Of a DNA stretch of 64,000 nucleotides, positions 34,340 to 44,114 are shown one piece after another. How positions within the stretch are numbered: position 1 is the stretch's first letter; each line of letters starts with the position of its first letter. The notes beneath the pieces were generated by a model. That model saw only the letters and a program-made list of their open reading frames with translations, had not been told where the DNA came from and searched no databases. The stretch comes from Shewanella woodyi ATCC 51908 (GTDB lineage Bacteria; Pseudomonadota; Gammaproteobacteria; Enterobacterales; Shewanellaceae). Where the stretch lies: contig NC_010506.1 in NCBI RefSeq assembly GCF_000019525.1, positions 5,146,001-5,210,000 of the forward strand. The letters run 5' to 3'. Made by a program: the position numbers and the translations under genes.

Positions 34340-35242
34340 ATGAAGTCACTACTTAGTCTTACTATTGCCGCTACTTTAAGTTGGATGACAAACCTATCTA
34401 GCATAAACAGCTTGCAAGCAGCGGAACTTACTATTAATTATTCCGGGCTTTCCCAAGAGCAGATCGCAACAGTTGAAACCTGGATCCATTCAGGTATCGG
34501 CTCAGTAGAGCTCACACTGTCAACCATTCCTCAAAACACCCTTACCATAGAGGTGATGGAAAAAAGTGGTGCCAGAGAGCCTGTCCCTTGGGCTCGGGTC
34601 GTTCGAAGTCGCCCCATAAGGGTCGAACTTCATATCGACACTAATGCCAAACTCGATGAGTTTATTCAAGACTGGACCTTGTATCATGAATTGTCCCATC
34701 TATATCTTCCTCTGCTTAATGTGAACTCATTTTGGCTCAATGAGGGGTTTGCGACCTATATGCAGTATCTCGTAATGCTTCGCGCGCAGATCATCACGCA
34801 AACTCAATATCTTGCACGTATGGAGAATGGCTTAAGAAGAGGGAAAAGCACGACACTTAGCCATCCGGGGAAACTCAATGAAGTCGCAGCCGATATGTGG
34901 CGACGTGGCGCCTTTAAACGTGTCTACTGGTCTGGCGCAGCTTACTTTGCTCAAATCGATCAAGCCTTAATAGCCCAAGGCTCAGATCTCACTCAGGTCA
35001 TAGAACAGTATTCTCGTTGCTGTTTAAGAAAGTACAGCTCCGGCTGGCAACTCGTGAAACAACTAGACAGAATAAGTGACAGCGAGCTCTTCACCAGCCA
35101 CTATCTTCAATATTCACAACGCAGAGATTTTCCATCAATCTCAAAACAAACATTACAGCAGATAAGTTTGCACTATGGCACACGAACACAACTCCAAGCA
35201 CTAACTAAACGTCCTAGGCATAGTGAGAGCGATTTAAAATAG
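34340..35242 (+). CDS. Secreted zinc-peptidase-like protein (gluzincin motif)
   Basis: 300 residues with a signal peptide (cleavage near QAA). HELSHLYLP supplies the HExxH zinc ligands, and NEGFATYMQY about 20 residues later supplies the third Glu, the spacing seen in M1-type 'peptidase MA' domains. The M1 exopeptidase GAMEN motif is absent. The start is ATG 34340; the frame also contains a TTG four codons earlier. Its last 9 bp overlap the convergent MAPEG gene. Confidence 0.75.
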   Translation: MKSLLSLTIAATLSWMTNLSSINSLQAAELTINYSGLSQEQIATVETWIHSGIGSVELTLSTIPQNTLTIEVMEKSGAREPVPWARVVRSRPIRVELHIDTNAKLDEFIQDWTLYHELSHLYLPLLNVNSFWLNEGFATYMQYLVMLRAQIITQTQYLARMENGLRRGKSTTLSHPGKLNEVAADMWRRGAFKRVYWSGAAYFAQIDQALIAQGSDLTQVIEQYSRCCLRKYSSGWQLVKQLDRISDSELFTSHYLQYSQRRDFPSISKQTLQQISLHYGTRTQLQALTKRPRHSESDLK

Positions 35243-35677
35243 TAGTGTTACAAATAGGGCACACCACATCCCCCAAAGAGTAAAACTCGCGATAATAAAC
35301 GCGCAGGTTCGTCTCAATAAGTGATTCCCTCTTATATGTTCAAATGCATGCCAGTAGCGGGCTGTAACAAAAAGAGCTGAAGAGAAATACCATGCAACTC
35401 CCTGTAATTGAAAGTGCATAATAAACAACATTAAGAGTATAAAAAGCAGTGGTTGTTGATACTGATTGTCATGACTACGACTCAGTAAAGCGACTCTTTT
35501 AGGCATGGCATCGAGATTGACAAACATCACATCCGAGTACTTCACACTTCCTTCAGCCACTAACTTGATTCTCAATAATAGAGTCAATAGCCATAAACTA
35601 GCCACCAAAATAATTAGCAGACTCACAGGAAAAAGTGGCCATAGGAGTTCTATATTTTTGTCTATCTGAGGAAGCAT
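35234..35677 (-). CDS. MAPEG-family membrane protein
   Basis: 147 residues with four hydrophobic helices and the MAPEG-type ARYWHAFEHIRGNHLLRR region. MAPEG proteins include glutathione transferases and leukotriene synthases; the bacterial members are mostly uncharacterised. Convergent overlap with the peptidase-like gene. Confidence 0.7.
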   Translation of the reverse strand: MLPQIDKNIELLWPLFPVSLLIILVASLWLLTLLLRIKLVAEGSVKYSDVMFVNLDAMPKRVALLSRSHDNQYQQPLLFILLMLFIMHFQLQGVAWYFSSALFVTARYWHAFEHIRGNHLLRRTCAFIIASFTLWGMWCALFVTLLF

Positions 35678-35798
35678 ATTTTTGTACCTAGTTCACAAGA
35701 TACAAACCAGTATATCTGAGGGGAAATTGACAAGAAGTGTCATTAGTGACACTTAAGAGGCCATTAACGACATTTAAAAGCGTCAATAATTGAAAGTG

Positions 35799-36176
35799 CT
35801 AGTCCAAAAAAGTCCAACTATCTGCACCATCGAAATGCCTAACTTGAATCTCAGCCATTTCAGCCCTAGGGGCCATACGAAAGTTAATCCCATATTTTGG
35901 CTCAGGCACCTTATCTGTGGTCAAATAATGAGTTAAACAGCCACACTTTTGACAATGGAAAAACTCAATGCATTCATCACCAAAACGATAAGGCTTAGCA
36001 GATGGCATACTTGTTCCCAGTGAATCAGCGCTAAAGGTCAACTGAACTTCATCGGGTTTATAATAACCCCAAAGGGCACCATAACGATGACAGATGGAGC
36101 AGTTACAGGAGGTCAATGTAGTGGGAGGTTTCGCCACCTTGATCTTCACATTACCGCAATGACACATTAATTCCAT
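35799..36176 (-). CDS. GFA-family (Mss4-like) zinc protein
   Basis: 125 residues with the cysteine pattern of the glutathione-dependent formaldehyde-activating family: CHCGN at the start, CNCSICH at 23-30 and CQKCGC later. These bind zinc; the activity of most members is unproven. Single gene. Confidence 0.82.
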   Translation of the reverse strand: MELMCHCGNVKIKVAKPPTTLTSCNCSICHRYGALWGYYKPDEVQLTFSADSLGTSMPSAKPYRFGDECIEFFHCQKCGCLTHYLTTDKVPEPKYGINFRMAPRAEMAEIQVRHFDGADSWTFLD

Positions 36177-36262
36177 CTACTCTCCCCTCTTTGGAATTTG
36201 AACACTGGCCGCCTATACCATTATTTTCTCAAAAATATTCAATGAAGGTACACTTGATAACA

Positions 36263-36865
36263 TTAACCTAGTGCAATAATAACAAGACTAAATACTATTA
36301 ACCCCCAATATGCAGTACCAAGAATAATCCAAAGCCAATTAAATAATGTTAACTTATCATTACTTGAATAACTAACTGTTTCCAAAGCAAAATTAATTGC
36401 TTTCTGTGCCTTATACAGAGGTAACACTACCATCATAGGTATGACAAAGGTCAAGGACCAAAGCAGTATATTAGTACTATCCTCATCGATAAGATTAGAA
36501 AAAAGGGAACCTACCACAACTAAGAAGACATAAAGGGTCGCATAACCAGTTTGATGCCAACTGTATTCCCTTTCTGTTTCCTTTATATATTCAGTTATAT
36601 AAACAAAAAGAGAGTGAGTAAAAAAGATAGAAAAAAAACTACGGGCCACAGGCCAAGCATCTAATTGATAGAAGTTTCTTAACGCTTGCCACTGTTTAAA
36701 TGCCCAATAAAGTTGATAAAGGCCAAATGTCATGACAAACATAATACAGAACTTACTTAAGGAGACATGAAATAGTGGAGCATCCACTATTTTGCTATAT
36801 TCCTCAATAATTGATTGGCCCTCGATCTCGGCTCTTACTTTCTCTGAATCAACAATATCTTCCAT
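36263..36865 (-). CDS. Membrane protein, DUF4234-like
   Basis: 200 residues with about five hydrophobic helices. The segment TFGLYQLYWAFKQWQALR after a short N-terminal region resembles the DUF4234 start. Function unknown. ATG 36865 is selected over an upstream in-frame ATG because AAGGAG lies 7 bp before it. Confidence 0.6.
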   Translation of the reverse strand: MEDIVDSEKVRAEIEGQSIIEEYSKIVDAPLFHVSLSKFCIMFVMTFGLYQLYWAFKQWQALRNFYQLDAWPVARSFFSIFFTHSLFVYITEYIKETEREYSWHQTGYATLYVFLVVVGSLFSNLIDEDSTNILLWSLTFVIPMMVVLPLYKAQKAINFALETVSYSSNDKLTLFNWLWIILGTAYWGLIVFSLVIIALG

Positions 36866-37064
36866 TAAAAGACTCCTTTTTATAACTAAACCATCCACTT
36901 AAATAAAGGTGTGTTAACCAATATGCCACATCAAATCCCTCTCCAAAAGTTAATACTTTAGTGCTCTCTTAATAAGGGGGTACGACAACTGTGTTATTCA
37001 TCACGATTTTAACTCTTTATAACTTATAACATCACCGATGAATGTATATTAAAAACGCTCAACA

Positions 37065-37091
37065 TAAGCTTGATAGCATTAAGCTTTTTTT
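37065..37091 (+). terminator. Terminator-like hairpin in the leader of the aminotransferase gene
   Basis: TAAGCTT and AAGCTTT pair around GATAGCATT and run into seven Ts, on the coding strand 50 bp before the ATG. It could attenuate transcription. Confidence 0.35.
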
Positions 37092-37140
37092 ACCCTAAAG
37101 AAACAATTTTATTCAGTCATCATTTAATTTGAGAAGTAGT

Positions 37141-38529
37141 ATGAATAACGATAATAAAGATGTCGCATCAGGTTTAAACCGCCGTAGTTTTTTAAAAACA
37201 TCTACAGGCTTAGTACTGGCAGGGGCTGGTACTATGATGTTTCCATCGGTCGCAGCAGCTAAAGCAGATGAGCTAGGACCTACCCAGTTTAGAGGTCATA
37301 ATTCAGACCATAAACTGTGGAAAAAAGTGCGTAAAGAGTTTGTGCTAAACAAGCGCACAACTTACATGAACGTAGGTACATCAGGCTCTATGCCAAAGAG
37401 CATTTTAAAATCTTATGCTAAAACTAATGAGATGATCTCTGCCAATCCTTGGCAGAGCAACATTCCAACCATTGAGCTAGCTAGGCAGGTCGCGCCTGGT
37501 TTCGGGGCCGATGAGCATGAACTAGTTTTGAGCCGCAACACGACTGATGGCATGAACTCAATCATCAATGGCCTCCAGTTTGAAGAGGGGGATGTCGTTT
37601 TAACCACTCACCACGAGCATCCAGGTGCAACCATTCCACTTAAACATGTAAGTGAGCGCTACAATGTTGAAGTGGTTGAGGTTGAGATCCCTGTATATAC
37701 AGGCGAAAACCAAGTATCTGAAGATGACTTTGTTAATGCATTTGCCGATGCAGTCGCAGAGTACGGTAGCCGCGTTCGTCTGATCGTTTTCTCTCATGTA
37801 ACTTATACAACAGGAACCAGTTTACCTGCTAAGCGCATCTGTAAAGAAGTGGCGATCCCTAATCGTATTCCTACTTTAATCGACGGTGCCCACACCCCTG
37901 GCATGCTAAACCTGAACTTCCATGATATCGACTGTGACTTTTACTCAGGTGCGGGTCACAAATGGCAGTGTGGCCCAGGTGCAACTGGCATCTTATATAT
38001 TCGCGATAACGCGCAACGCTTAGCTGAGTTTTGGAACGATCGTCCAACACCGCTTTGGTGCATCAACTCATCTTCGTCCTCTACCGCTATACAGGCTAGA
38101 TTCCAGTCTATCGGCCAAGATAACTACCCAGCAAAGCAAGCCTTAGCTGACGCTTGTGCTATGTGGGAGGAGATTGGCAGAGATGTAATTGAGGAGCGAG
38201 TGCTGGATCTAAGTGAGCTTTGTAAACAGGAGTTGTTTGATACCTTCCCCTATGCAAACTTCTATGCGCCGAACATCCGTGAGCTATCAAGTGGCCTAAC
38301 AACGTTTAACCCATTCTACGATCAACATGATGGCGAACTGTTAACCCAATTCCGCGATCGTCTGCATGAGGAGTATGGTTACATAGTCCGTACCACCTCT
38401 TTCTATAACAAGAAAGATGATATGCAAAAAATCCAAACCATCCGCATCTCGACTCACCTTTTCCACGATGAAGATGATGTAATTGGGTTAGTTAAAGCGA
38501 TGAAACGTCTTTATCGCAACATGGCTTAA
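37141..38529 (+). CDS. Tat-exported class V aminotransferase / cysteine desulfurase-like enzyme
   Basis: 462 residues. The twin-arginine signal NRRSFLKTS is followed by a hydrophobic stretch and AAA cleavage region. The PLP fold has TGTSLPAKRI, DGAHTPGM and the Schiff-base Lys in GAGHKWQCGPG. It resembles isopenicillin-N-epimerase-like members of class V. Export by Tat implies folding with PLP in the cytoplasm before transport to the periplasm. The substrate is not predictable. The start is ATG 37141 (the frame opens at a TTG 4 codons earlier). Confidence 0.85.
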   Translation: MNNDNKDVASGLNRRSFLKTSTGLVLAGAGTMMFPSVAAAKADELGPTQFRGHNSDHKLWKKVRKEFVLNKRTTYMNVGTSGSMPKSILKSYAKTNEMISANPWQSNIPTIELARQVAPGFGADEHELVLSRNTTDGMNSIINGLQFEEGDVVLTTHHEHPGATIPLKHVSERYNVEVVEVEIPVYTGENQVSEDDFVNAFADAVAEYGSRVRLIVFSHVTYTTGTSLPAKRICKEVAIPNRIPTLIDGAHTPGMLNLNFHDIDCDFYSGAGHKWQCGPGATGILYIRDNAQRLAEFWNDRPTPLWCINSSSSSTAIQARFQSIGQDNYPAKQALADACAMWEEIGRDVIEERVLDLSELCKQELFDTFPYANFYAPNIRELSSGLTTFNPFYDQHDGELLTQFRDRLHEEYGYIVRTTSFYNKKDDMQKIQTIRISTHLFHDEDDVIGLVKAMKRLYRNMA

Positions 38530-38554
38530 TAAGGCATAACTTACATTAGATAGA

Positions 38555-38585
38555 AAAATGGCCTTGAGAGCTTCAAGGCCATTTT
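38555..38585. terminator. Terminator between convergent genes
   Basis: AAAATGGCCTTGA and TCAAGGCCATTTT form a 13-bp stem, with T-rich flanks on both strands. Confidence 0.85.
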
Positions 38586-38608
38586 ATTAGAAGTGATATC
38601 AATAAAAA

Positions 38609-40999
38609 TTAAGCGGTCGCGACGCCTAAGCTCTCCTGCTCCATCAAGAGCTGAGTAAATGCCTCCGCAGTGACTGGACGACTAAACAGATAGCCCTGAC
38701 CAAACTCACAGCCGTGGCTTTGCAGGAATTGCGCCTGCTGCTCATCCTCAATCCCCTCCGCTACCACTTTCATCTCTAGCGATTTAGCCATAGCAAGAAT
38801 TGCGGTAACTAGCGCTTTATCGGACTTACTGCTTGCCATCTTATTGATAAAAGCCCGATCAATTTTCAACTTCGAAAACGAGAACTTCTGCAGATAACTT
38901 AACGCTGAATAACCAGTACCAAAATCATCAATCGACATCTCAATTCCCAGCTGTTTCAAGTAAGCCAGCATGGTCATCAATCCGCTTTCTTGATCGATTA
39001 ACAGGCTCTCTGTCACCTCCATATCGAGTTTGTCAGCGGGAAGGCCTGTTTGTGCTAATACTTCAACGATCCTTGCCTGCAACTGCTCACTATAGCGAAA
39101 CTGAACACTGGAGAAGTTAATCGCCATTTTTAGTGGAGTGATAGATTGCCAACTCGCTGCCTGTGAGCACGCCCGCTGCAGAACAATATCTCCCAATTTA
39201 TGGATCAAGCCGTTCTTTTCAGCGAGTGGAATAAACTCATCCGGTGATACAACCCCAAGTTCACTGTCGGTCCAACGCATCAATGCCTCAGCACCAATAA
39301 TCTTACGACTCGCCAAGTCTAAAATGGGCTGATAGTAGATCTCAATATCATCCAAACTTATCGCTTGGTGCAGACGGACATTTAAGGTCAACTTACGCTG
39401 AATATCTTGGTTCATACTGTCGTTATAAAAACTAAAACCGTTACGCCCTGCATCCTTGGCTCGATAGAGAGAGGTATCCGCCTTCTTAAGCAGTGTCGCA
39501 GCCGTGTCACCATCTTGTGGATAGATAGACATACCAATACTGGTTGAGACAAAAAACTCCTGCCCTTCAATCTTAAATGCCTGTTCAAATAGCGTCAGTA
39601 TTGAACTCGCCAACATCTTTGCCATATTTTGATGGGGCAGCTCAGGAATAATGATAAGAAACTCATCTCCACCAAACCTCGCCACAGTATCGGTATTACG
39701 TACTGAGTTTAATAGGCGCTTACTGGTGAGTTTTAACAGCTCATCTCCCGCATGATGCCCTACGGTATCATTGACCTGTTTAAAATTATCCAGATCGAGG
39801 AACATCACTAACACCTTAGTGTTATTAACCTGAGCAGACTCAATGGACTGAGCAAGCCGACTCATACTGTGCGTTCGATTAGCAAGACCTGTCAGTTCAT
39901 CATGGGTCGCTTGATAGGCAAGCTTGTTCTCTGAGGCTTTACGCTTATCAACCTCCTCAAGTAACAGGACATTCTGATTGGTTAATTTCTGCTGCTGCTC
40001 AGAGACAGAAGCAACCTGAGTCTGAAGTACCAGGTTAGTATTATTCACCCTCATCAGATACAACAAACCTAACATCACAGGTAGGGCAAGCAGAGAGATC
40101 CCCGCAATAAACCAAGCAGATGTGAAGATATCCTGCTCATTAACAGGCTCAAACCAACTGGTCAGTTTAAAGGGCGTGCCTGAAACCTCTTTCTCAAAAT
40201 AGATATTATGGGATGAAATATTATCGTGACTTTGTGCCTTTCCAGGATTAAACGCTGTACTGGCCCTAAATGGCTCGGTAGGCGTAAATTTCAAGATAGG
40301 ATTCAGCCCAGTCAAAGGTTTAAGTGAATCCCAGACCAAGATCTCCCCAAGTGGCGTAACTAACTTCAAACAGCTGCCATTACTTTTATGTTCTTGAGTT
40401 GAAAGCTGATGAATAACGACATTATTATCTATCTCGGCAATCAGTATTCCTGCAGGTTTATCTTGATGATATATCGTGTGCAGCAAAGTAATAACCGGCC
40501 CCTCTGGGGTCGATAACATCAATATCTTAGTGCCCACCTTCTCCATCGCAGCCATGGGGATCTGACTCATATCAAAGGGAGAATCTAGCTCGGTATCGGC
40601 AATCACCGTTTTACCGAACCCCACAACGAGAAGCCTTCGATAGATTTGATGGTTATCAATCTTGCTTGTTTGAGCAAAGCTATTGATGGTTTGTCTAAGA
40701 TTAAACAGGCTGGAACCTAGTCCGTACTGCATCGACATACCAGCCGCAAGATTGGAAAAATAGGCACTTATTGCCCTATTATTGGCAAGATTACCAATAC
40801 TCTCCTGACTCACATCGAAGAAGAAACTTAAATTATCAGTGTAATTACTGATCTTTAAATCTAATGCGTTATTCTGTGACTCTTTTAGCCTGCTTTGACC
40901 TAGGTTTGTCACGGTCAAAATTAAAAATAGATAAGCGGTTAGAAGGATGCCAGCAACGATAATGGCAGTTTTACTGTTAAACCATTTCTTTATGTTCAT
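38609..40999 (-). CDS. Membrane GGDEF/EAL cyclic-di-GMP protein
   Basis: 796 residues: membrane helix (about 13-32), a periplasmic Cache-like sensor (about 35-295), a second helix (about 297-318), a short coiled coil, GGDEF with intact ARFGGDEF and the RNTD inhibitory site four to five residues before it, then EAL with GAEALMRW, DDFGTGYS and late AEGIE. Both synthase and phosphodiesterase motifs look intact, so net activity cannot be called. It is 4 bp downstream of a periplasmic solute-binding protein gene, a likely sensory partner. Confidence 0.9.
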   Translation of the reverse strand: MNIKKWFNSKTAIIVAGILLTAYLFLILTVTNLGQSRLKESQNNALDLKISNYTDNLSFFFDVSQESIGNLANNRAISAYFSNLAAGMSMQYGLGSSLFNLRQTINSFAQTSKIDNHQIYRRLLVVGFGKTVIADTELDSPFDMSQIPMAAMEKVGTKILMLSTPEGPVITLLHTIYHQDKPAGILIAEIDNNVVIHQLSTQEHKSNGSCLKLVTPLGEILVWDSLKPLTGLNPILKFTPTEPFRASTAFNPGKAQSHDNISSHNIYFEKEVSGTPFKLTSWFEPVNEQDIFTSAWFIAGISLLALPVMLGLLYLMRVNNTNLVLQTQVASVSEQQQKLTNQNVLLLEEVDKRKASENKLAYQATHDELTGLANRTHSMSRLAQSIESAQVNNTKVLVMFLDLDNFKQVNDTVGHHAGDELLKLTSKRLLNSVRNTDTVARFGGDEFLIIIPELPHQNMAKMLASSILTLFEQAFKIEGQEFFVSTSIGMSIYPQDGDTAATLLKKADTSLYRAKDAGRNGFSFYNDSMNQDIQRKLTLNVRLHQAISLDDIEIYYQPILDLASRKIIGAEALMRWTDSELGVVSPDEFIPLAEKNGLIHKLGDIVLQRACSQAASWQSITPLKMAINFSSVQFRYSEQLQARIVEVLAQTGLPADKLDMEVTESLLIDQESGLMTMLAYLKQLGIEMSIDDFGTGYSALSYLQKFSFSKLKIDRAFINKMASSKSDKALVTAILAMAKSLEMKVVAEGIEDEQQAQFLQSHGCEFGQGYLFSRPVTAEAFTQLLMEQESLGVATA

Positions 41000-41003
41000 A
41001 GAT

Positions 41004-41936
41004 CTACTGCGATGTTATCGCCTGAGAAAAGTAATTGTTGTAATAGTGGAAAGCACTTGGATAGTATTTTTTCACCAGTTCGTTAAAGCTACCATCAGCC
41101 CTGATCTGCTTTAAATATTGATTAAACGCCTTCCTTAACTTGGGAGAATCTTTACGAAACCCCATAGCCATTCTCTGCTCTTCAGAGATGGGTCCTATCA
41201 CTTTAATTTCACTTGGCCACTTCTCCAGTGCAATCAAGGAGTCAGCAACATCTAATAGCGTGGTTTCAGCTTCATCATTCAACATAGCTGGCACCATCTC
41301 ATTAAGTTGCAACTGCTTGGTCGGCAATATCACATTAGCTTGAGTGAGATAAAGATCATATAGATCTGGATCTAAGCATGACTGCTTCATTGCCAATACA
41401 TCACGCCCTTTAATCAAAGACTTAACCGCGATAATATCCTCAGTGAGTGAACCACTGGGTTTGATCGGTATTAAATCTGAACTGGTTCTGGCAATTAACC
41501 ATACTGCAGAGGGAAAGTAATCATCGGAAAAATCAATGATCTCTTTGCGCCAATCTAAAATCGTCACACCATGAGCCATCACATCACCTTCAATGAGCTG
41601 AGGTGAAGAGTACACGACTTTGTTGTCGACAAACTGGCCATTTACTCCTGTTAACTTGCCGAAAACCGTTGTCCAAGTAGCAGGAATGAATTGGTAATCT
41701 ACCCCTAGATATTTTGCAAAATTTTGCATCAACTCAATGTCTAGACCACTATGAGTAACCTTGTTTCCTTCGGTGTACTTAGCCACAAAGTTGGCATACG
41801 GCACACCAATGTGTCGAAGTACTCCTTCAGCTTTAATCTCATCAAGATCACGCGCTAAAAGTTGACCCGAACTGCCAATCAAGAAGATCATCAACAGGTA
41901 CTTTGTGATTAACTTAGATTGAGCAAAAAATCGCAT
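41004..41936 (-). CDS. Periplasmic solute-binding protein family 3
   Basis: 310 residues with a signal peptide (cleavage near LLA). The family-3 fold shows GLDIELMQNFAKYLG and a C-terminal FNQYLKQIRADGSFNELVKKYY. Such proteins usually deliver amino acids to ABC permeases, but no permease gene is nearby. Instead it is cotranscribed (4-bp gap) with a GGDEF/EAL gene whose product has a periplasmic sensor, suggesting it senses a ligand for c-di-GMP control. Confidence 0.85.
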   Translation of the reverse strand: MRFFAQSKLITKYLLMIFLIGSSGQLLARDLDEIKAEGVLRHIGVPYANFVAKYTEGNKVTHSGLDIELMQNFAKYLGVDYQFIPATWTTVFGKLTGVNGQFVDNKVVYSSPQLIEGDVMAHGVTILDWRKEIIDFSDDYFPSAVWLIARTSSDLIPIKPSGSLTEDIIAVKSLIKGRDVLAMKQSCLDPDLYDLYLTQANVILPTKQLQLNEMVPAMLNDEAETTLLDVADSLIALEKWPSEIKVIGPISEEQRMAMGFRKDSPKLRKAFNQYLKQIRADGSFNELVKKYYPSAFHYYNNYFSQAITSQ

Positions 41937-42300
41937 TATAAATATCTCTTTGTTTATTTAAACCACCGAACAGATTTCGCACGCAGTATACATTTCAAGC
42001 TCGTATTTACAACGATATCTCTTCTCGTTTTCGACATTTAAAGTAGAAAAATCAGGAACAAAAACTCAGCAAAGGTGATGACCTCTAAAGCAACAAATTC
42101 AGCTTCACAATCTGAAATAAAAATGCAACAACCTCGTTCATTGTCACACTTTTAATTAACCTATTACCCGATCTGTTATACAGATAATTTATGAGTTCAA
42201 AATTAATGTAAAAACAGTCGGTATTAAAAATAGATAAAAGGGGAGTGTAGTTACTCTGGACTTTGGCATAGCAGAGCGGAATGGTATAAAGAAAACAAGA
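41937..42300. other. Intergenic region, no gene seen
   Basis: AT-rich, with several short stop-laden frames. It must hold the promoter of the solute-binding protein gene and the end of the cyclophilin pseudogene. No repeat or hairpin stood out. Confidence 0.4.
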
Positions 42301-43068
42301 TTAAGAGGTCTGCTTGATAACAGTCACTTTCTCAATAATAAGCGTTTCTTGGGGTACATCATCATGACCAGCTTTCGAGCAGGTCTTTACCTTCGCCATC
42401 CTGTTAACCACATCCATCCCTGAGGTCACTCTACCAAAAACAGCATAGCCCCACCCCTGATTAGTCGTCGCAGTGTGATCTAGGAAGGCGTTATCAGCCA
42501 AATTGATGAAAAACTCTCCAGTGGCCGAGTGAGGCGCATCGGTTCGTGCCATCGCCAGCGTACCAATCGTATTTTTTAAACCTCGATTGGCCTCATTAAC
42601 AATTGCAGCCCGAGTCGGCTTCTCATGCATCTGGGCAGTATAACCGCCACCTTGCACCATAAACCCTTTGATCACCCGATGGAAAATGGTGCCTTCATAA
42701 AAGCCATCTTCGCAGTACCTCAAAAAGTTCTTAGATTATACCAATCAATATAAAGATGTGATCGCTCAGCGAGAATTTAGCGCTTCTGAGGCAAGACAAC
42801 GAGTGAAGAGCATAGTTGTTCTACGTTTAAGCTCGTTAACGCAGAATCAGAACCGCTAAAACTCGCCTGTAAGGAGTGTTTTTGGCTGCCTACTTCTGCG
42901 TTGAATAAACTCACAAGGGAATAACCATTCCATCATCCATTCGCCTTGAACTAGTTTGCCAAAAAAACTCTGAGTAGCTCACTTATCTATACTGATTGGT
43001 ATAACTGGCGCACGCTCAAAATCGAGTGTTATCTCAATCTTGCCTAAGTTAGTCGTAAAAATGATCAT
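42301..43068 (-). pseudogene. Peptidyl-prolyl isomerase (cyclophilin) split by a MITE
   Basis: The C-terminal 140 codons (42301-42723) encode a cyclophilin: GTIFHRVIKGFMVQGGG, TLAMARTDAPHSATGEFFIN and WGYAVFGRV are all intact. The missing start is on the far side of the MITE: ATG 43068 opens MIIFTTNLGKIEITLDFE followed by RAPV, ending exactly at the element boundary near 43002. Joined, the product would be about 165 residues, the size of a PpiB-type enzyme that isomerises proline bonds during folding. Apart from the insertion the frame is undamaged. Confidence 0.85.
42739..43001. mobile_element. MITE type 1, copy B (263 bp), inside the cyclophilin gene
   Basis: Ends TACCAATCAATATAAAG and TATACTGATTGGTA. 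By eye roughly 94% identical to copy C and in the same orientation. TTA lies on the left flank and TAA on the right, so the target duplication is not clean here; at least one base seems to have changed after insertion. Confidence 0.9.
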
Positions 43069-43187
43069 AAAAACTCGTTTATCTTATCTCGACCGCTAAA
43101 GATCTATGTGGAAAATAGGGACTAAGTATACCTGATAAAAGCGTATGATAGTCACCATAGACATTACTGACATCAGCGACTCAAAGC

Positions 43188-44111
43188 ATGGGAAAAATAG
43201 CCATAGTACTAGGTGCAACAGGCGTTGTGGGGCGAGCATTAGTTAACCACTTAGCCCTTAACAACCAAATAGAGGAGGTCATCGCCTTAACTCGCAGACC
43301 TGTTGACTACAACCTAGACAAGGTAACAAATAAAGTGGTTGATTTCGAACAGCTCGAGGAGTTTGCCAACGCTTTTAAAGGCGATATTTTTTTCTCCGGC
43401 TTATACCAATCAATATAAAGATTTGATCGCTCAGCGAGAATTTAGCGGTTCTGAGGCAAGGCAACGAGTGAAGAGCATAGTTATTCTACGGTTAAGCTCG
43501 TTAACGCAGAATCAGCACCGCTAAAACTCGCCTGTAAGGAGTGTTTTTGGCTGCCTACTTCTTCGTTGAATGAACTCACAAGGGAACAACCATTCTATCA
43601 TCCATTCGCCTTGAATTAGTTTGCCAAAAGACGCTCTGAGTAGATCAACTTCTTATACTGATTGGTATTAAATACCACCTTAAAACTTGCAGGCTCAATC
43701 AAGCAGCAACGGCAAGTGGACGTCGAATATCAGTATCGAGCAGCAAAGCTGGCCTTGTCTGGTGGCGTAAACCAGTATCTATTGGTTTCATCCAGCGGCG
43801 CAAATCCTGACAGTAATGGCAGCTATTTGAAGATGAAAGGTGAACTTGAGGCCAAAGTCATAGCGCTTAACTTCCCTCAAACCAGCATCATTCAGCCCTC
43901 ACTGCTCTTAGGTGAACGCGCAGATTTTCGCTTAGGTGAGAAGCTCGCAAGCACCCTACTGCCTGTTATATGTAAACTGCCAGCACTCAGTAAATATCGC
44001 CCAATTACAGGCGAACAGGTCGCCTCAAAAATGTGCCATATCGCACTACACCAAACTGCTCATAACAAGCTGCAATATTACCGACTCGATGAGCTATTTA
44101 ATCTAAATTGA
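43188..44111 (+). pseudogene. NAD(P)-binding epimerase-like gene split by a MITE
   Basis: The first fragment (43188-43403) encodes a Rossmann start IVLGATGVVGRALV and ends DIFFSGL; the second (43671-44111) resumes NTTLKLAGSIKQQRQVD and continues through LLVSSSGANPDS to IITGEQVA-like regions. Deleting the MITE plus one TTA copy joins them in frame to about 218 residues, matching the HTATIP2/YtfG-like atypical short-chain dehydrogenases, whose usual motif here is CLGTTxKxAGS. The insertion adds 267 bp, a multiple of three, but brings a stop after 77 codons. Confidence 0.88.
43404..43667. mobile_element. MITE type 1, copy C (264 bp), inside the epimerase-like gene
   Basis: Begins TACCAATCAATATAAAG and ends CTTATACTGATTGGTA; flanked by TTA on both sides (43401-43403 and 43668-43670), a 3-bp target duplication confirmed by frame restoration. 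It encodes no protein, so it would need a transposase in trans. Confidence 0.92.
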
Positions 44112-44114
44112 AAG

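Noticed and set aside
43339..43524. 61-codon frame across the MITE in the epimerase-like gene
   Set aside because: Shadow frame that starts in the host gene and runs through the element.
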